Source: Nonlabens tegetincola (GTDB taxonomy: Bacteria; Bacteroidota; Bacteroidia; Flavobacteriales; Flavobacteriaceae). From it: 64,000 nt of DNA. The notes below the pieces were generated by a model. The model saw nothing but the letters and a program-made list of their open reading frames with translations. It was not told the origin of the DNA and did not search any database. How positions within the stretch are numbered: position 1 is the first letter of the stretch; the number at the start of each line of letters is the position of its first letter. The stretch covers positions 496,001 to 560,000 of the forward strand of contig NZ_MQVV01000010.1 in assembly GCF_002954355.1 (NCBI RefSeq), in the 5' to 3' direction. Shown here one piece after another: positions 17,067-26,926 of this stretch. The translations under genes were made by a program, and so were the position numbers.

Positions 17067-17130
17067 TTTATGAATTTTATACTGTAGAGGTTATATCTTT
17101 ACCATCACAAAAATACTCTAAGCCACTCAA

Positions 17131-18651
17131 ATGGGTAACACAATACTTAATTCTGTCGTAAGCTGGTTTCTTAAGAAACGCATTCATGATATGGAGTTGT
17201 TTATTAAGCATCCTCAAGAGCTGCAAGATAATGTGTTGCAAGACCTTATTTATTTTGCACGTAATACAGAGTATGGTAAAAAATACGGATTTAAAGATAT
17301 TAAATCCTATAAAGATTTTGCTGCTATCATGCCAGTTGTGGAGTATAGTGATGTTCAAGCCGATATTGAGCGCTGTAAATCAGGAGAGAATAATATCTTC
17401 TGGCCTACAGATATTAAATGGTTTGCAATGAGTAGTGGAACCACGAGTGCTCGTAGTAAATTTATTCCTGTAAGTCAAGAGTCGCTAGAGGATTGTCATT
17501 ATGCCGCTGCCAAAGATTTACTGTGCATGTATCTTAATAACAATCCAGAATCAAAACTGTTTACAGGGAAAGGACTAAGACTAGGTGGTAGTAAAAAACT
17601 AGATAAAAAGGCTGGCACTGCTGCAGGCGATTTGAGCAGTATATTGATTGACAACATGCCTTTTTGGGCCGATTACAGCAGTACTCCAGGCAACGAAACA
17701 GCTTTACTTGCCGATTGGGAGACAAAACTACCTGCCATTGTAAATGAAACTATAAAAGAGAGAGTTACCAGTCTAGCAGGAGTACCCAGCTGGATGATGG
17801 TTTTACTAAACAAAGTATTAGAAACAACAGGAAAGGACAACATTCTTCAAGTGTGGCCTGATATGGAAGTGTTCTTTCATGGTGGCGTTAGTTTTGATCC
17901 ATACATAGAAGAATACAGGAAATTACTTCCTAGCGATCGAGTAAAGTACTATGAAATTTACAATGCCAGTGAAGGATTCTTTGCCATTCAAGATAAAAAC
18001 GATAGTAAAGAATTGCTGCTTATGTTGGATTATGGAATTTTCTATGAGTTTATCCCTATGGATAATTATGGCACACCCGATGAAGAGATAATACCTCTTA
18101 ACCAGGTCGAGCTAGGAAAAAATTATGCAGTTATTATAACCACCAATGCAGGATTGTGGCGTTATAAAATTGGCGACACAGTGCGTTTTACTAGTACATC
18201 GCCATACCGCATTAAAGTAACAGGAAGAACTAAGCATCACATAAATGTTTTTGGTGAAGAACTAATTATTGAAAATGCTGAAGAAGCTCTTAAAAATACG
18301 ATGATTAGCGTGCCTTGTGCTATAAAGGAATATACGGTTGCTCCGGTTTTCATGCAAGGCAAGGAAAAGGGAGCGCATGAATGGATGATAGAATTTAATA
18401 CAGCACCAGTTGATGAGTTCGCTTTCGCGAAAGCGCTAGATGAAAATCTACAAAAAGTAAATACCGATTACGAGGCAAAACGATACAACAATACAACCTT
18501 AACCGCACCTAGAATTCACCATGCAAAAGAAAATACGTTCTATAACTGGTTGAAGGATAAAAATAAGCTAGGCGGACAGCACAAAATTCCTAGATTAAGC
18601 AACAGCCGTGAGTACATGGAAGAGCTTTTAAAAATCCATAACTCTCTTTAA
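17131..18651 (+). CDS. GH3-family acyl-adenylating enzyme
   Basis: 506 residues of the GH3 (auxin-responsive promoter) family, adenylate-forming enzymes that join carboxylic acids to amino acids in plants; the bacterial substrates are unknown. The ATP/AMP-binding P-loop-like motif FAMSSGTTSARSKFIPVS (about 93-110), the second motif YYEIYNASEGFFAIQD (about 271-286) and the hinge YRIKVTGRTKHHINVFGEEL are all visible. Full-length for the family. It is divergent from the DUF2797 gene with 64 bp between the starts. An exact palindrome copy inside the gene is read as FAFAKA. Confidence 0.9.
   Translation: MGNTILNSVVSWFLKKRIHDMELFIKHPQELQDNVLQDLIYFARNTEYGKKYGFKDIKSYKDFAAIMPVVEYSDVQADIERCKSGENNIFWPTDIKWFAMSSGTTSARSKFIPVSQESLEDCHYAAAKDLLCMYLNNNPESKLFTGKGLRLGGSKKLDKKAGTAAGDLSSILIDNMPFWADYSSTPGNETALLADWETKLPAIVNETIKERVTSLAGVPSWMMVLLNKVLETTGKDNILQVWPDMEVFFHGGVSFDPYIEEYRKLLPSDRVKYYEIYNASEGFFAIQDKNDSKELLLMLDYGIFYEFIPMDNYGTPDEEIIPLNQVELGKNYAVIITTNAGLWRYKIGDTVRFTSTSPYRIKVTGRTKHHINVFGEELIIENAEEALKNTMISVPCAIKEYTVAPVFMQGKEKGAHEWMIEFNTAPVDEFAFAKALDENLQKVNTDYEAKRYNNTTLTAPRIHHAKENTFYNWLKDKNKLGGQHKIPRLSNSREYMEELLKIHNSL
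18420..18435. repeat. Iterated palindrome copy 4 (exact)
   Basis: CGCTTTCGCGAAAGCG inside the GH3 gene, read as (F)AFAKA. Confidence 0.9.
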
Positions 18652-18695
18652 TTCTACAAAAAGTTAATGGGTGCAATTAGAAGATTATAATAACG

Positions 18696-18703
18696 TATTT
18701 TTG
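18696..18703 (+). promoter_or_regulatory. Candidate -7 box (TATTTTTG)
   Basis: TAnnTTTG match 17 nt before the PfkB kinase ATG at 18720. Confidence 0.5.
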
Positions 18704-18719
18704 CACCAAAATTAAGAAG

Positions 18720-19640
18720 ATGAGTAAACTGGTTGTGGTAGGAACAGTAGCTTTTGACGCTATTGAAACACCATTTGGTAAAACAGATAAAATTTTAGGT
18801 GGAGCAGCTACTTTTATTGGATTAAGTGCTTCTCATTTTAACACCGATGTTGCTCTAGTAAGCGTTGTAGGTGGTGATTTTCCACAAGAATATCTAGAGA
18901 TGATGAAAAACCGAGGTATGAATATTGACGGTATCGAGGTGGTAGAAGATGGAAAAACATTCTTTTGGTCAGGTCGTTACCACAACGATATGAACTCTAG
19001 AGATACACTAGTTACTGAATTAAACGTACTAGCAGATTTTAACCCTATAGTTCCTGAAGAATATAAGGATGCCGAGGTTGTGATGTTAGGTAACCTACAC
19101 CCAGCAGTTCAAATGGGTGTGCTAGACCAAACTCCAAATGCTCAATTGGTTATTTTAGATACCATGAACTTCTGGATGGATATAGAATTAGAACTACTTA
19201 AAAAAGTAATCGAACGAGTAGATGTAATTACTATTAATGATGAAGAAGCTAGACAATTATCTGGAGAGTACTCACTTGTAAATGCTGCAAAAAAGATCCA
19301 CGAAATGGGTCCTAAGTATGTAGTGATTAAAAAAGGAGAGCATGGAGCGCTATTATTCCATGATGGAGATATTTTCTTTGCTCCAGCCTTACCATTAGAA
19401 GAAGTATTTGATCCTACTGGTGCTGGAGATACATTTGCTGGTGGATTTGCTGGTTTCCTTGCAGCAAGCGGCGACTACAGTTTTGAAAACATGAAGCGTG
19501 CTATTATATACGGATCAAATTTTGCTTCCTTTTGTGTAGAACGATTTGGTACAGAACGCATGCAGTCCATTACGAACGACGAAATTGAAACGCGCTTAAA
19601 ACAATTTCAGGCGCTTACAAAATTTGAAATGAAAGCTTAA
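18720..19640 (+). CDS. PfkB-family carbohydrate kinase
   Basis: 306 residues, ribokinase fold. The N-terminal GGAATFIGLSAS corresponds to the substrate-binding GG motif and the C-terminal DPTGAGDTFAGG contains the catalytic Asp and anion hole. The family phosphorylates sugars, nucleosides or related alcohols; the exact substrate cannot be read here. Short lid strands (FFWSGRYHND) suggest the adenosine/ribokinase-like branch. It has its own promoter box and terminator, so it is probably monocistronic. It lies 66 bp upstream of a PurF-like gene, a suggestive but weak hint of a nucleoside-related substrate. Confidence 0.85.
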   Translation: MSKLVVVGTVAFDAIETPFGKTDKILGGAATFIGLSASHFNTDVALVSVVGGDFPQEYLEMMKNRGMNIDGIEVVEDGKTFFWSGRYHNDMNSRDTLVTELNVLADFNPIVPEEYKDAEVVMLGNLHPAVQMGVLDQTPNAQLVILDTMNFWMDIELELLKKVIERVDVITINDEEARQLSGEYSLVNAAKKIHEMGPKYVVIKKGEHGALLFHDGDIFFAPALPLEEVFDPTGAGDTFAGGFAGFLAASGDYSFENMKRAIIYGSNFASFCVERFGTERMQSITNDEIETRLKQFQALTKFEMKA

Positions 19641-19649
19641 ATATGAATA

Positions 19650-19679
19650 AAAAATGCCCGCCTAAACGCGGGCATTTTT
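19650..19679 (+). terminator. Rho-independent terminator
   Basis: Perfect 12-bp stem AAAAATGCCCGC / GCGGGCATTTTT with a 6-nt loop, after the PfkB gene. Confidence 0.9.
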
Positions 19680-19706
19680 ACTACTTTTACCTTTTAGAAT
19701 TCCCTC

Positions 19707-21605
19707 ATGAGCGACGCGTTAAAACACGAGTGTGGTATAGCACTAATTAGACTACTTAAACCACTAGAATACTACAAAGAAAAATACGGTACAGCATTTT
19801 ATGGAATAAATAAAATGTACCTTATGATGGAAAAGCAGCACAATCGTGGACAAGATGGGGCTGGTTTTGCGAGTATTAAACTTGATGTGGATCCTGGGCA
19901 GCGATATATTTCGAGAGTACGCAGTAATCAACCACAACCTATTCAAGATATTTTTGGCCAAATTAACGACCGTATTAATACTGAATTGTACAATAGCCCA
20001 GAAATTAGAGAAGACGTCGCTGCTCAAAAATCTCAAATACCCTATTTAGGTGAAGTGATGATAGGTCACGTTAGATATGGGACTTTTGGGAAAAACAGTA
20101 TTGAAAGTGTTCATCCATTCCTTAGACAAAATAACTGGATGCACCGTAATCTTATTATGGCTGGTAACTTTAACATGACAAATGTTAAACAGTTATTCGA
20201 TAAATTAGTTTCTCTTGGACAGCATCCTAAAGATCTAGCAGATACGATCACCGTAATGGAAAAAGTAGGACATTTTCAAGATAGACAAGTTCGTAAACTC
20301 TACAAGAAGTTTAAAAACGAAGGATATTCAAAAGTAGAAGCCAGTCCAAAAATTGCCGAGGAACTAGATGTTGCAAAAATATTGCGTAAAAGTGCTCGAG
20401 ATTGGGATGGTGGTTACGCAATGGGTGGTTTAATGGGGCATGGTGATGCCTTCTTGCTGCGTGACCCAGCAGGAATACGTCCTGCTTATTACTATCAAGA
20501 TGATGAGGTGATAGCCATAGCCAGTGAAAGGCCAGTGATTCAAACAGCCTTTAATGCTCCTTTTGAACAAGTTCAAGAGTTAGAACCAGGTAACGCCATC
20601 ATTATAAAAAAAGATGGCCGCGTGAGTATTGAACAAATAAAAGAGCCTTTAGAAAGAAAAGCATGTTCCTTTGAGCGCATATACTTCTCTCGAGGTAGTG
20701 ATGCCGAGATTTATAAAGAACGCAAAGAGTTAGGAAGATTATTGTTTCCTAGAATAATGGATAGCATAGATCACGATATTGAAAACTCTGTTTTTTCTTT
20801 TATACCAAACACTGCAGAGACTTCTTTCTACGGTATGGTTGAAGCCGCGCATGCAGCACTTGATCAACAAAAGACCGATGCTATTCTTGCTGGTAACGGT
20901 CAATTAACTCGTGAGCAGGTTGAAAGTACGCTTTCGCGAAAGCTTAGAACTGAAAAAATAGCTATAAAGGATGCCAAGCTGCGAACTTTTATAACTGAAG
21001 ATAGTTCTAGGGACGACCTCGTGGCACACGTTTACGATGTTACTTATGGTGTGGTTAAACAAGATGATAATCTTGTGATTATAGATGATTCAATTGTAAG
21101 AGGAACCACATTGAAAAAGTCTATTCTTAAAATGATGGATCGATTACAGCCTAAACGTATAGTTGTCGTGTCCAGTGCGCCACAAATTCGTTATCCTGAT
21201 TGTTATGGAATTGACATGGCTAGACTAGAGGATTTGGTAGCATTTAGAGCAGCATTAGAATTACACAAGGAAAGAGGTACGTATCAAATGGTTGAAGATA
21301 TTTATGAAAAATGTCTTACTCAAGTCAATTTTGAAGATGTTGATGTAGTCAATTACGTAAAAGAATTTTACGATCCATTTACCGATGAAGAAATTTCTGA
21401 TAAAATCGCAGTACTACTATCTGATGAAGATTTAAATGCCGAGGTAAAAATTATCTATCAAAAAGTGGACGATTTGCATAAAGCTTGTCCTAAAAATTTA
21501 GGTGACTGGTACTTTACAGGTAATTATCCTACACCAGGAGGAAATCGTGTAGTTAATAGAGCCTTTATTAATTTCTTTGAAGGAAATAAAGAAAGAGCTT
21601 ATTAA
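19707..21605 (+). CDS. Long PurF-type amidophosphoribosyltransferase-like enzyme
   Basis: 632 residues, about 130 longer than ordinary PurF. The enzyme class makes phosphoribosylamine from PRPP and glutamine, the first step of purine synthesis. Cys9 in KHECGIALI would become the N-terminal nucleophile after removal of an eight-residue propeptide. NRGQDGAGF and GHVRYGTFG are glutaminase motifs. IIDDSIVRGTT (near 20 aa 455-470) is the PRPP loop. Extra sequence is spread through both halves and at the C-terminus (GDWYFTGNYPTPGGN). Bacteroidota often carry such a long form beside the normal one; whether this is the biosynthetic enzyme cannot be decided here. A palindrome copy is read as LSRKL. 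Confidence 0.85.
   Translation: MSDALKHECGIALIRLLKPLEYYKEKYGTAFYGINKMYLMMEKQHNRGQDGAGFASIKLDVDPGQRYISRVRSNQPQPIQDIFGQINDRINTELYNSPEIREDVAAQKSQIPYLGEVMIGHVRYGTFGKNSIESVHPFLRQNNWMHRNLIMAGNFNMTNVKQLFDKLVSLGQHPKDLADTITVMEKVGHFQDRQVRKLYKKFKNEGYSKVEASPKIAEELDVAKILRKSARDWDGGYAMGGLMGHGDAFLLRDPAGIRPAYYYQDDEVIAIASERPVIQTAFNAPFEQVQELEPGNAIIIKKDGRVSIEQIKEPLERKACSFERIYFSRGSDAEIYKERKELGRLLFPRIMDSIDHDIENSVFSFIPNTAETSFYGMVEAAHAALDQQKTDAILAGNGQLTREQVESTLSRKLRTEKIAIKDAKLRTFITEDSSRDDLVAHVYDVTYGVVKQDDNLVIIDDSIVRGTTLKKSILKMMDRLQPKRIVVVSSAPQIRYPDCYGIDMARLEDLVAFRAALELHKERGTYQMVEDIYEKCLTQVNFEDVDVVNYVKEFYDPFTDEEISDKIAVLLSDEDLNAEVKIIYQKVDDLHKACPKNLGDWYFTGNYPTPGGNRVVNRAFINFFEGNKERAY
20929..20944. repeat. Iterated palindrome copy 5 (intact 14-bp core)
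   Basis: CGCTTTCGCGAAAGCT inside the PurF-like gene, read as LSRKL; only the last flank base differs from the exact form. Confidence 0.9.
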
Positions 21606-21629
21606 TAGTAATTGTTTTAGATAAAAAAT

Positions 21630-21664
21630 AAAGCCTTAACATTTTATGAATGTTAAGGCTTTTT
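21630..21664. terminator. Bidirectional terminator
   Basis: 14-bp stem AAAGCCTTAACATT / AATGTTAAGGCTTT with T-runs on both strands, between the convergent purF-like and sod genes. Confidence 0.85.
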
Positions 21665-21682
21665 AATTAAGCGATTAAGTGA

Positions 21683-22291
21683 TTACTTACCTTCAGCATA
21701 GCGTTTTGATACCTCAGTCCAATTAATTACATTGAAGAAAGCTTCAACATAATCAGGTCTGCGGTTTTGGTAATTTAGGTAGTATGCGTGTTCCCATACA
21801 TCTAGACCTAAAATTGGAGTTCCTCCACATCCTACCTCTGGCATCAATGGATTGTCCTGGTTAGGTGTACCGCATACTTCTAACTTTCCACCTTCATGAA
21901 CACAAAGCCATGCCCATCCAGAACCGAATTGTCCTTTGGCAGCATCACTAAATTTATTTTTAAAATCTTCAAATGATCCAAAAGATTCGTTGATGGCTGT
22001 TGCTAGTTCTCCATCAGGATTTCCACCACCATTAGGTGACATTACTTCCCAAAAAAGTCTGTGATTATAAAAACCACCACCGTTATTTCTAACAGCTGTA
22101 TTGCTCATGTCTAGATTTGAAAGAATGTTCTCGATAGATTTTCCTTCTAAATCGGTTCCTTCAACGGCATTATTCAATTTTGAGGTGTAACCTGCGTGGT
22201 GTTTTCCATGGTGAATCTCCATGGTTCTTGCATCAATGTGTGGTTCTAGTGCATCGTGTGCATATGGTAAATTTGGTAGTTCAAATGACAT
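21683..22291 (-). CDS. Superoxide dismutase, Mn-type signature
   Basis: 202 residues, Fe/Mn SOD family; converts superoxide to oxygen and hydrogen peroxide. Metal ligands are His27, His78, Asp165 and His169 (DVWEHAYY). Metal-type markers favour manganese: GGGFYNH (glycines before the second His) and Gln146 in TPNQDNPL, where iron enzymes usually place Gln in the first motif and lack it at 146. No signal peptide, so cytosolic. It is divergent from the helicase-nuclease gene. I left the symbol blank because sodA and sodB naming is inconsistent in this phylum. Confidence 0.93.
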   Translation of the reverse strand: MSFELPNLPYAHDALEPHIDARTMEIHHGKHHAGYTSKLNNAVEGTDLEGKSIENILSNLDMSNTAVRNNGGGFYNHRLFWEVMSPNGGGNPDGELATAINESFGSFEDFKNKFSDAAKGQFGSGWAWLCVHEGGKLEVCGTPNQDNPLMPEVGCGGTPILGLDVWEHAYYLNYQNRRPDYVEAFFNVINWTEVSKRYAEGK

Positions 22292-22429
22292 ATCGTGTAA
22301 TTTTTAGTGTTAATGTTTAAAGTGCTAAAGTTAAACACAATAGCCTAAGTGTTAAAGTAATTATTGTTATAAATTCCCTAAACAGTGACAACTATTTCAT
22401 AATCATATAAAAGCGGTGATTAACTTTCT

Positions 22430-22437
22430 TATTTTTG
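22430..22437 (+). promoter_or_regulatory. Candidate -7 box (TATTTTTG) immediately before an ATG
   Basis: TAnnTTTG match ending only 4 nt before the ATG at 22442. If used, the transcript would be leaderless or nearly so. Confidence 0.45.
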
Positions 22438-22441
22438 AATT

Positions 22442-25400
22442 ATGACGCAACAACCTACCACCATATATAGCGCTAGTGCAGGATCAGGTAAAACATATAC
22501 GCTTGCCAGGGATTTCTTAACCAAGTTACTTTCACAAAAAACAAATCGAGGATACCGCTACATCCTTGCTGTCACCTTTACTAATAAAGCTGTGGCCGAA
22601 ATGAAGACTAGAATCCTAGAATATCTTAAAGAATTAGGGCAAGCAGAATGGAGCGATAAAATTGTGTCTATTGCCCAACATGTTCAATCACAATCAGGAT
22701 TGAGTGAACAGCAACTTAAGGATAAATCTCATAGAGTGCTGCAATATTTACTACATGATTATGCCGCTTTTGATGTAGTTACTATTGATACATTTAATCA
22801 TAGGTTGTTGCGCACGTTTTCAAAAGATATGAAGTTGCCTGATGGATTTCAGGTGGCACTTGACACAGATGAATTAATTGAGAAAGCGGTTAATCAGGTC
22901 ATCGATAGGGCAGGTAACGATAAACAACTTACTGATATATTAGTACAATACGCTCTTGAAAAAATAGATAATGATCGCAGTTGGAATATAGCTATTGATT
23001 TACAAAAAATGGCTAAACGTATAGGTTCTGAAAATAACTACCGGTATTTGAAGGACTTAAAAAGCAAAGATATTAGTGATTTTGTTCGCTTTCGCGAAAG
23101 CGTAAAAAAGAAAATTCACTCCTTACGTCAATCAATCACCGATGGAGCCATTGAAATTGATTCTCAACGATTAAAAATGGGATGGACGATTAATGATTTT
23201 TCGTATAAATCGACTGGAGCAATTGGGCAAATTCAAAAATTAAGTGATGGTAACTGGGATTTGAAACTATCTTCTAGGCTGCTCAATGCAAATGAAGGTA
23301 ATTTACTACCAAAGTCAACAAGAATTGAGTTGACAGACTCGTTCATAAAACTTATTGATGATTATATACCGGTTTACAAGAGCAGTATGCAACAATTGTT
23401 CTTATTAAATAATATTTACAATAGTCTTGTGCCATTGTCCTTACTAGGTGTGATTGCTAGAGAGATAGAAAAAATCAAGGATAAAGAAAGGCTGCTTCCT
23501 ATTTATGAGTTTAATACCTTATTGCGTGAACAGATTAAGGATGAGCCAGCTCCTTTTATTTATGAGAGGCTAGGTGAGAAGTACCGTCATTATTTCATTG
23601 ATGAATTTCAAGATACTAGTGTGATGCAATGGCAAAACATGCAACCGCTTATTGCTCATGCTGTTCAAAGTATGTCTATAGATGAACAAGGTGGTACATT
23701 AATGTTAGTAGGTGATGCAAAGCAAGCCATTTATAGATGGCGTGGTGGTGACGTGAATCAATTTTTGCAATTGATGAGCTCGCAGGAATTATTTTTTAGT
23801 GGAGTTAATAAGGAACCTTTAGAATTTAACTGGCGTAGTTATGATGAGATTGTAAATTTCAATAATGATTTCTTTACGTTTTTGGGTAATAAACTTCAAA
23901 GTCCTGTTTACAATGAACTTTATAGAAATTACCTGAAACAAAAAACCTCTAACAAGCCAGGTGGTTATGTTCAAATAGATATTCTTAAGGATGATTATTT
24001 GGATTATCTGGACCCAGAAAAGCTTATTCCAGAAGTTAGTAAGGCTAGTAGTTATCATGTGCTAGAACAAATTAAACATGCTAGGACAGCGGGATATTTG
24101 AATGATGAAATTTGTATCCTGGTTCGCAATAATTCTTTGGCAAGTGAAATAGCTCGATTTTTAGAATTGAATGGTGAGCGAGTTGTATCAGCCGAAAGTA
24201 TGCTGGTTAGTCACTCTCCAAAAGTTGCTTATTTAGTTGCCCTATTACATTATATAACTAGTGATCAACCAGAGCTTAAGTATAATTTTCTGCTAGCGCA
24301 CAGTTTAAATTCAGGGACTGAGAATAGACATGATTTCATTAATTCTTTAATGAATAAATCACAAGAATTAATTTTTCAGGAGTTGTTTGACCAACCTTCA
24401 TTAAGGGATGAATTAAGTAGGCGCTCTTTGTATAGTTTCGTTCAATGGATAGTAGAGTGTACAGCAATCATGCAAAAGCAAGATGCTAGGCTTTCACAAT
24501 TTTTGGAAATGGTGTTTGAGTTTTCAAGTCAAAATCAAACTGGTCTTATAGGCTTGTTGCAACATTGGGCCACTATTGAAAATAAGCTGAGCTTATCGGG
24601 TAGCGATACAGCTGGAGCTATTCAAGTTATGACAATTCATAAATCTAAAGGTCTTGAATTTCCTGTTGTAATTGTGGCTGGTTGTGATACCAAATACAAC
24701 GATCTTAAAAGAACTAGTGAGTGGTTACAAGTCGACCCAAATGATTTTGAAGGATTTGAATATTTGTTGTTGTCTATGAAAGAAGAATGTAAGCAGTATC
24801 CTGATCCTGTTCCAAAACTATATGAACGCAGTCTAGAACAAGAAAAGCTTGATAACATTAATGTTTGGTATGTTGCCTTTACTAGGTCGGTAGAACGACT
24901 GTATATTAATACGCAGAAGCCTTATAGTAAAAAGGATACTATGTTTGAATTTTTGGAACAATATGTTAATGATTCAATGTTGTTATCCAGTAAGGAGTTT
25001 GAAAACTTTACTAGTTATGCGCTAGGTCAGGATGAGAAGCTCTCCACTAGTCATGCACTTGATATGCCTATGTATTTGGATCAATTTCATTCAAATAGCA
25101 ATCATTCTGGTATTCAAATAAGCACTAGAAAAGGGCAGTTATGGTCAACTGGTAAAGATATTTCCATCGAAAGAGGAAACTTGATTCATCATTATCTAGA
25201 AAAATTAATAACTCAAGAAGACCTAAGTAATGTTAAAGAATTAATTCATCAGTCTACTACGCTTTCCAAGGACGAAAAGCTAGAATTGAGCTCAACTTGC
25301 GAAAAACTCATAGCTCATGACGAAATGAAAGACTATTTTAATAATAAGTTCAAGGTGTTGATAGAAAGGCCGATTATTGATAAAAATGGTTTCAAATTTA

Positions 25401-25582
25401 TACCCGATAGAGTGGTAATTTATAAGGATGAGGTTACTATTATAGATTACAAAACAGGAAAACCAGATATTTCACACAAAGAACAGGTAGACCATTATGG
25501 TATTCTTTACGATAATATGGGATATTTAGTTTCCAGCAAGGTTTTGGTTTATTTAGATACGATGACCATTATTAAATGGTAA
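22442..25582 (+). CDS. AddA/RecB-like UvrD-family helicase-nuclease
   Basis: 1046 residues. The Walker A motif SASAGSGKTYT begins at residue 10, so the ATG at 22442 must be the start. Helicase motifs follow in order: AVTFTNKAVAEM, IDTFNHRLLRTF, the Walker B region YFIDEFQDTS, VGDAKQAIYRWRGG, TIHKSKGLEFPVV and VAFTRSVERL. The C-terminal RecB-type nuclease carries FIPDRVV and IIDYKTG (about 985-1005). The protein should process double-strand ends for RecA-dependent repair. The AddB-type partner often found beside it is not in this window. Palindrome copy 6 is read as RFRES in the 1B region. Confidence 0.9.
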   Translation: MTQQPTTIYSASAGSGKTYTLARDFLTKLLSQKTNRGYRYILAVTFTNKAVAEMKTRILEYLKELGQAEWSDKIVSIAQHVQSQSGLSEQQLKDKSHRVLQYLLHDYAAFDVVTIDTFNHRLLRTFSKDMKLPDGFQVALDTDELIEKAVNQVIDRAGNDKQLTDILVQYALEKIDNDRSWNIAIDLQKMAKRIGSENNYRYLKDLKSKDISDFVRFRESVKKKIHSLRQSITDGAIEIDSQRLKMGWTINDFSYKSTGAIGQIQKLSDGNWDLKLSSRLLNANEGNLLPKSTRIELTDSFIKLIDDYIPVYKSSMQQLFLLNNIYNSLVPLSLLGVIAREIEKIKDKERLLPIYEFNTLLREQIKDEPAPFIYERLGEKYRHYFIDEFQDTSVMQWQNMQPLIAHAVQSMSIDEQGGTLMLVGDAKQAIYRWRGGDVNQFLQLMSSQELFFSGVNKEPLEFNWRSYDEIVNFNNDFFTFLGNKLQSPVYNELYRNYLKQKTSNKPGGYVQIDILKDDYLDYLDPEKLIPEVSKASSYHVLEQIKHARTAGYLNDEICILVRNNSLASEIARFLELNGERVVSAESMLVSHSPKVAYLVALLHYITSDQPELKYNFLLAHSLNSGTENRHDFINSLMNKSQELIFQELFDQPSLRDELSRRSLYSFVQWIVECTAIMQKQDARLSQFLEMVFEFSSQNQTGLIGLLQHWATIENKLSLSGSDTAGAIQVMTIHKSKGLEFPVVIVAGCDTKYNDLKRTSEWLQVDPNDFEGFEYLLLSMKEECKQYPDPVPKLYERSLEQEKLDNINVWYVAFTRSVERLYINTQKPYSKKDTMFEFLEQYVNDSMLLSSKEFENFTSYALGQDEKLSTSHALDMPMYLDQFHSNSNHSGIQISTRKGQLWSTGKDISIERGNLIHHYLEKLITQEDLSNVKELIHQSTTLSKDEKLELSSTCEKLIAHDEMKDYFNNKFKVLIERPIIDKNGFKFIPDRVVIYKDEVTIIDYKTGKPDISHKEQVDHYGILYDNMGYLVSSKVLVYLDTMTIIKW
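23087..23102. repeat. Iterated palindrome copy 6 (exact)
   Basis: CGCTTTCGCGAAAGCG inside the AddA-like gene, read as RFRES. Confidence 0.9.
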
Positions 25583-25591
25583 GCTAGGTCT

Positions 25592-25599
25592 TATCTTTG
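25592..25599 (+). promoter_or_regulatory. Candidate -7 box (TATCTTTG) of kbl
   Basis: TAnnTTTG match 16 nt before the kbl ATG. Confidence 0.45.
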
Positions 25600-25615
25600 T
25601 TGTAAAATTAAGTTT

Positions 25616-26809
25616 ATGTACGGATCAATTAAAGAACATTTACAAAAAGAAATCGCCGAAATTAAAGAGGCCGGATTATATAAAAGGGAACGTATAATAA
25701 CTTCTCCTCAAGATGCGGTAATAACATTGAATGACGGTAGTGAGGTGATTAACTTCTGCGCCAATAACTATTTGGGACTGTCATCTCATCCCGAAGTGGT
25801 TGAGGCAGCAAAAAAATCATTGGATTCTCATGGGTTTGGAATGAGCTCAGTAAGATTTATATGTGGAACTCAAGATATTCATAAAGAACTGGAACAGAAG
25901 TTAGCAGATTTTTATGGAGCAGAAGATACTATATTGTATGCGGCTTGTTTTGACGCCAATGGTGGTGTTTTTGAACCCTTACTCACAAAAGAGGATGCAA
26001 TTATTTCTGATTCTTTAAATCATGCATCAATAATTGATGGTGTTAGATTGTGTAAAGCAGGTAGGTATAGGTACGCCAGTGGTGATATGTCAGATCTTGA
26101 AAAACAACTGATTCAAGCAAATGAAGATGGGGCTCGTTTTAAGGTGATTGTTACAGATGGTGTTTTTTCGATGGATGGATTGCTAGCTCCTCTTGATGAA
26201 ATATGTGATTTAGCTGATAAATACGATGCTCTTGTCATGGTTGATGAGTGTCATGCAGCTGGATTCTTGGGAGATACAGGAAGAGGTACGCTTGAGGCAA
26301 AAGGTGTTTTAGGTCGCGTTGATATTATCACAGGAACCTTAGGAAAAGCTTTAGGTGGTGCTATGGGTGGATATACTTGTGCCAAAAAGGAAATTATTGA
26401 AATCCTTAGACAACGATCTAGACCATATCTATTCAGTAATTCATTAGCCCCATCAATTGTGGGAGCAAGTATTAAAGCTTTGGAGTTAATAGACTCTAGT
26501 ACTGCTTTAATAGATAAAGTGCAAAGCAATACAGCTTATTTCAAAAAAGGTCTTCAAGATTTAGGTTTTGATATAATAGATGGAGATAGTGCAATTGTTC
26601 CGGTTATGTTATACGATGCACAACTTTCACAAAATATGGCTGATGCACTATTAAAAGAAGGTATCTATGTAATAGGGTTCTTTTATCCTGTAGTTCCAAA
26701 AGAAAAAGCACGAATAAGAGTACAATTAAGTGCGGCTCATGATCAAATTCACCTAGATAAAGCTCTTAAAGCCTTTGAAAAAGTCGGTAAAGAGTTAGGT
26801 ATTATATAA
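25616..26809 (+). CDS. kbl: Glycine C-acetyltransferase (2-amino-3-ketobutyrate CoA ligase)
   Basis: 397 residues, the standard Kbl length. This PLP-dependent alpha-oxoamine synthase cleaves 2-amino-3-oxobutyrate with CoA to glycine and acetyl-CoA in threonine degradation. Visible are [36 protein letters not shown], the PLP-contact [10 protein letters not shown] and the Schiff-base lysine in [14 protein letters not shown] (about residue 244). The partner threonine dehydrogenase (tdh) is not adjacent. It lies 33 bp after the helicase gene but has its own promoter box. Confidence 0.93.
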   Translation: MYGSIKEHLQKEIAEIKEAGLYKRERIITSPQDAVITLNDGSEVINFCANNYLGLSSHPEVVEAAKKSLDSHGFGMSSVRFICGTQDIHKELEQKLADFYGAEDTILYAACFDANGGVFEPLLTKEDAIISDSLNHASIIDGVRLCKAGRYRYASGDMSDLEKQLIQANEDGARFKVIVTDGVFSMDGLLAPLDEICDLADKYDALVMVDECHAAGFLGDTGRGTLEAKGVLGRVDIITGTLGKALGGAMGGYTCAKKEIIEILRQRSRPYLFSNSLAPSIVGASIKALELIDSSTALIDKVQSNTAYFKKGLQDLGFDIIDGDSAIVPVMLYDAQLSQNMADALLKEGIYVIGFFYPVVPKEKARIRVQLSAAHDQIHLDKALKAFEKVGKELGII

Positions 26810-26866
26810 TTAAACATTAAAATTTTGACAAAAAGTCTGAATTTGTGTAAAATATATCGGAAAAAA

Positions 26867-26897
26867 CTTGTAAAAAGTGAGTAAGCCGTTAATTTTG
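26867..26897 (+). promoter_or_regulatory. Promoter of the OmpA-family gene
   Basis: -33-like CTTG (26867-26870), 19-bp spacer, then -7 TAATTTTG (26890-26897). This is the best-matched full Bacteroidota promoter in the window; the ATG follows 29 nt later. Confidence 0.6.
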
Positions 26898-26926
26898 TCC
26901 ATAAATAATTTAATAATAACCCCAAC

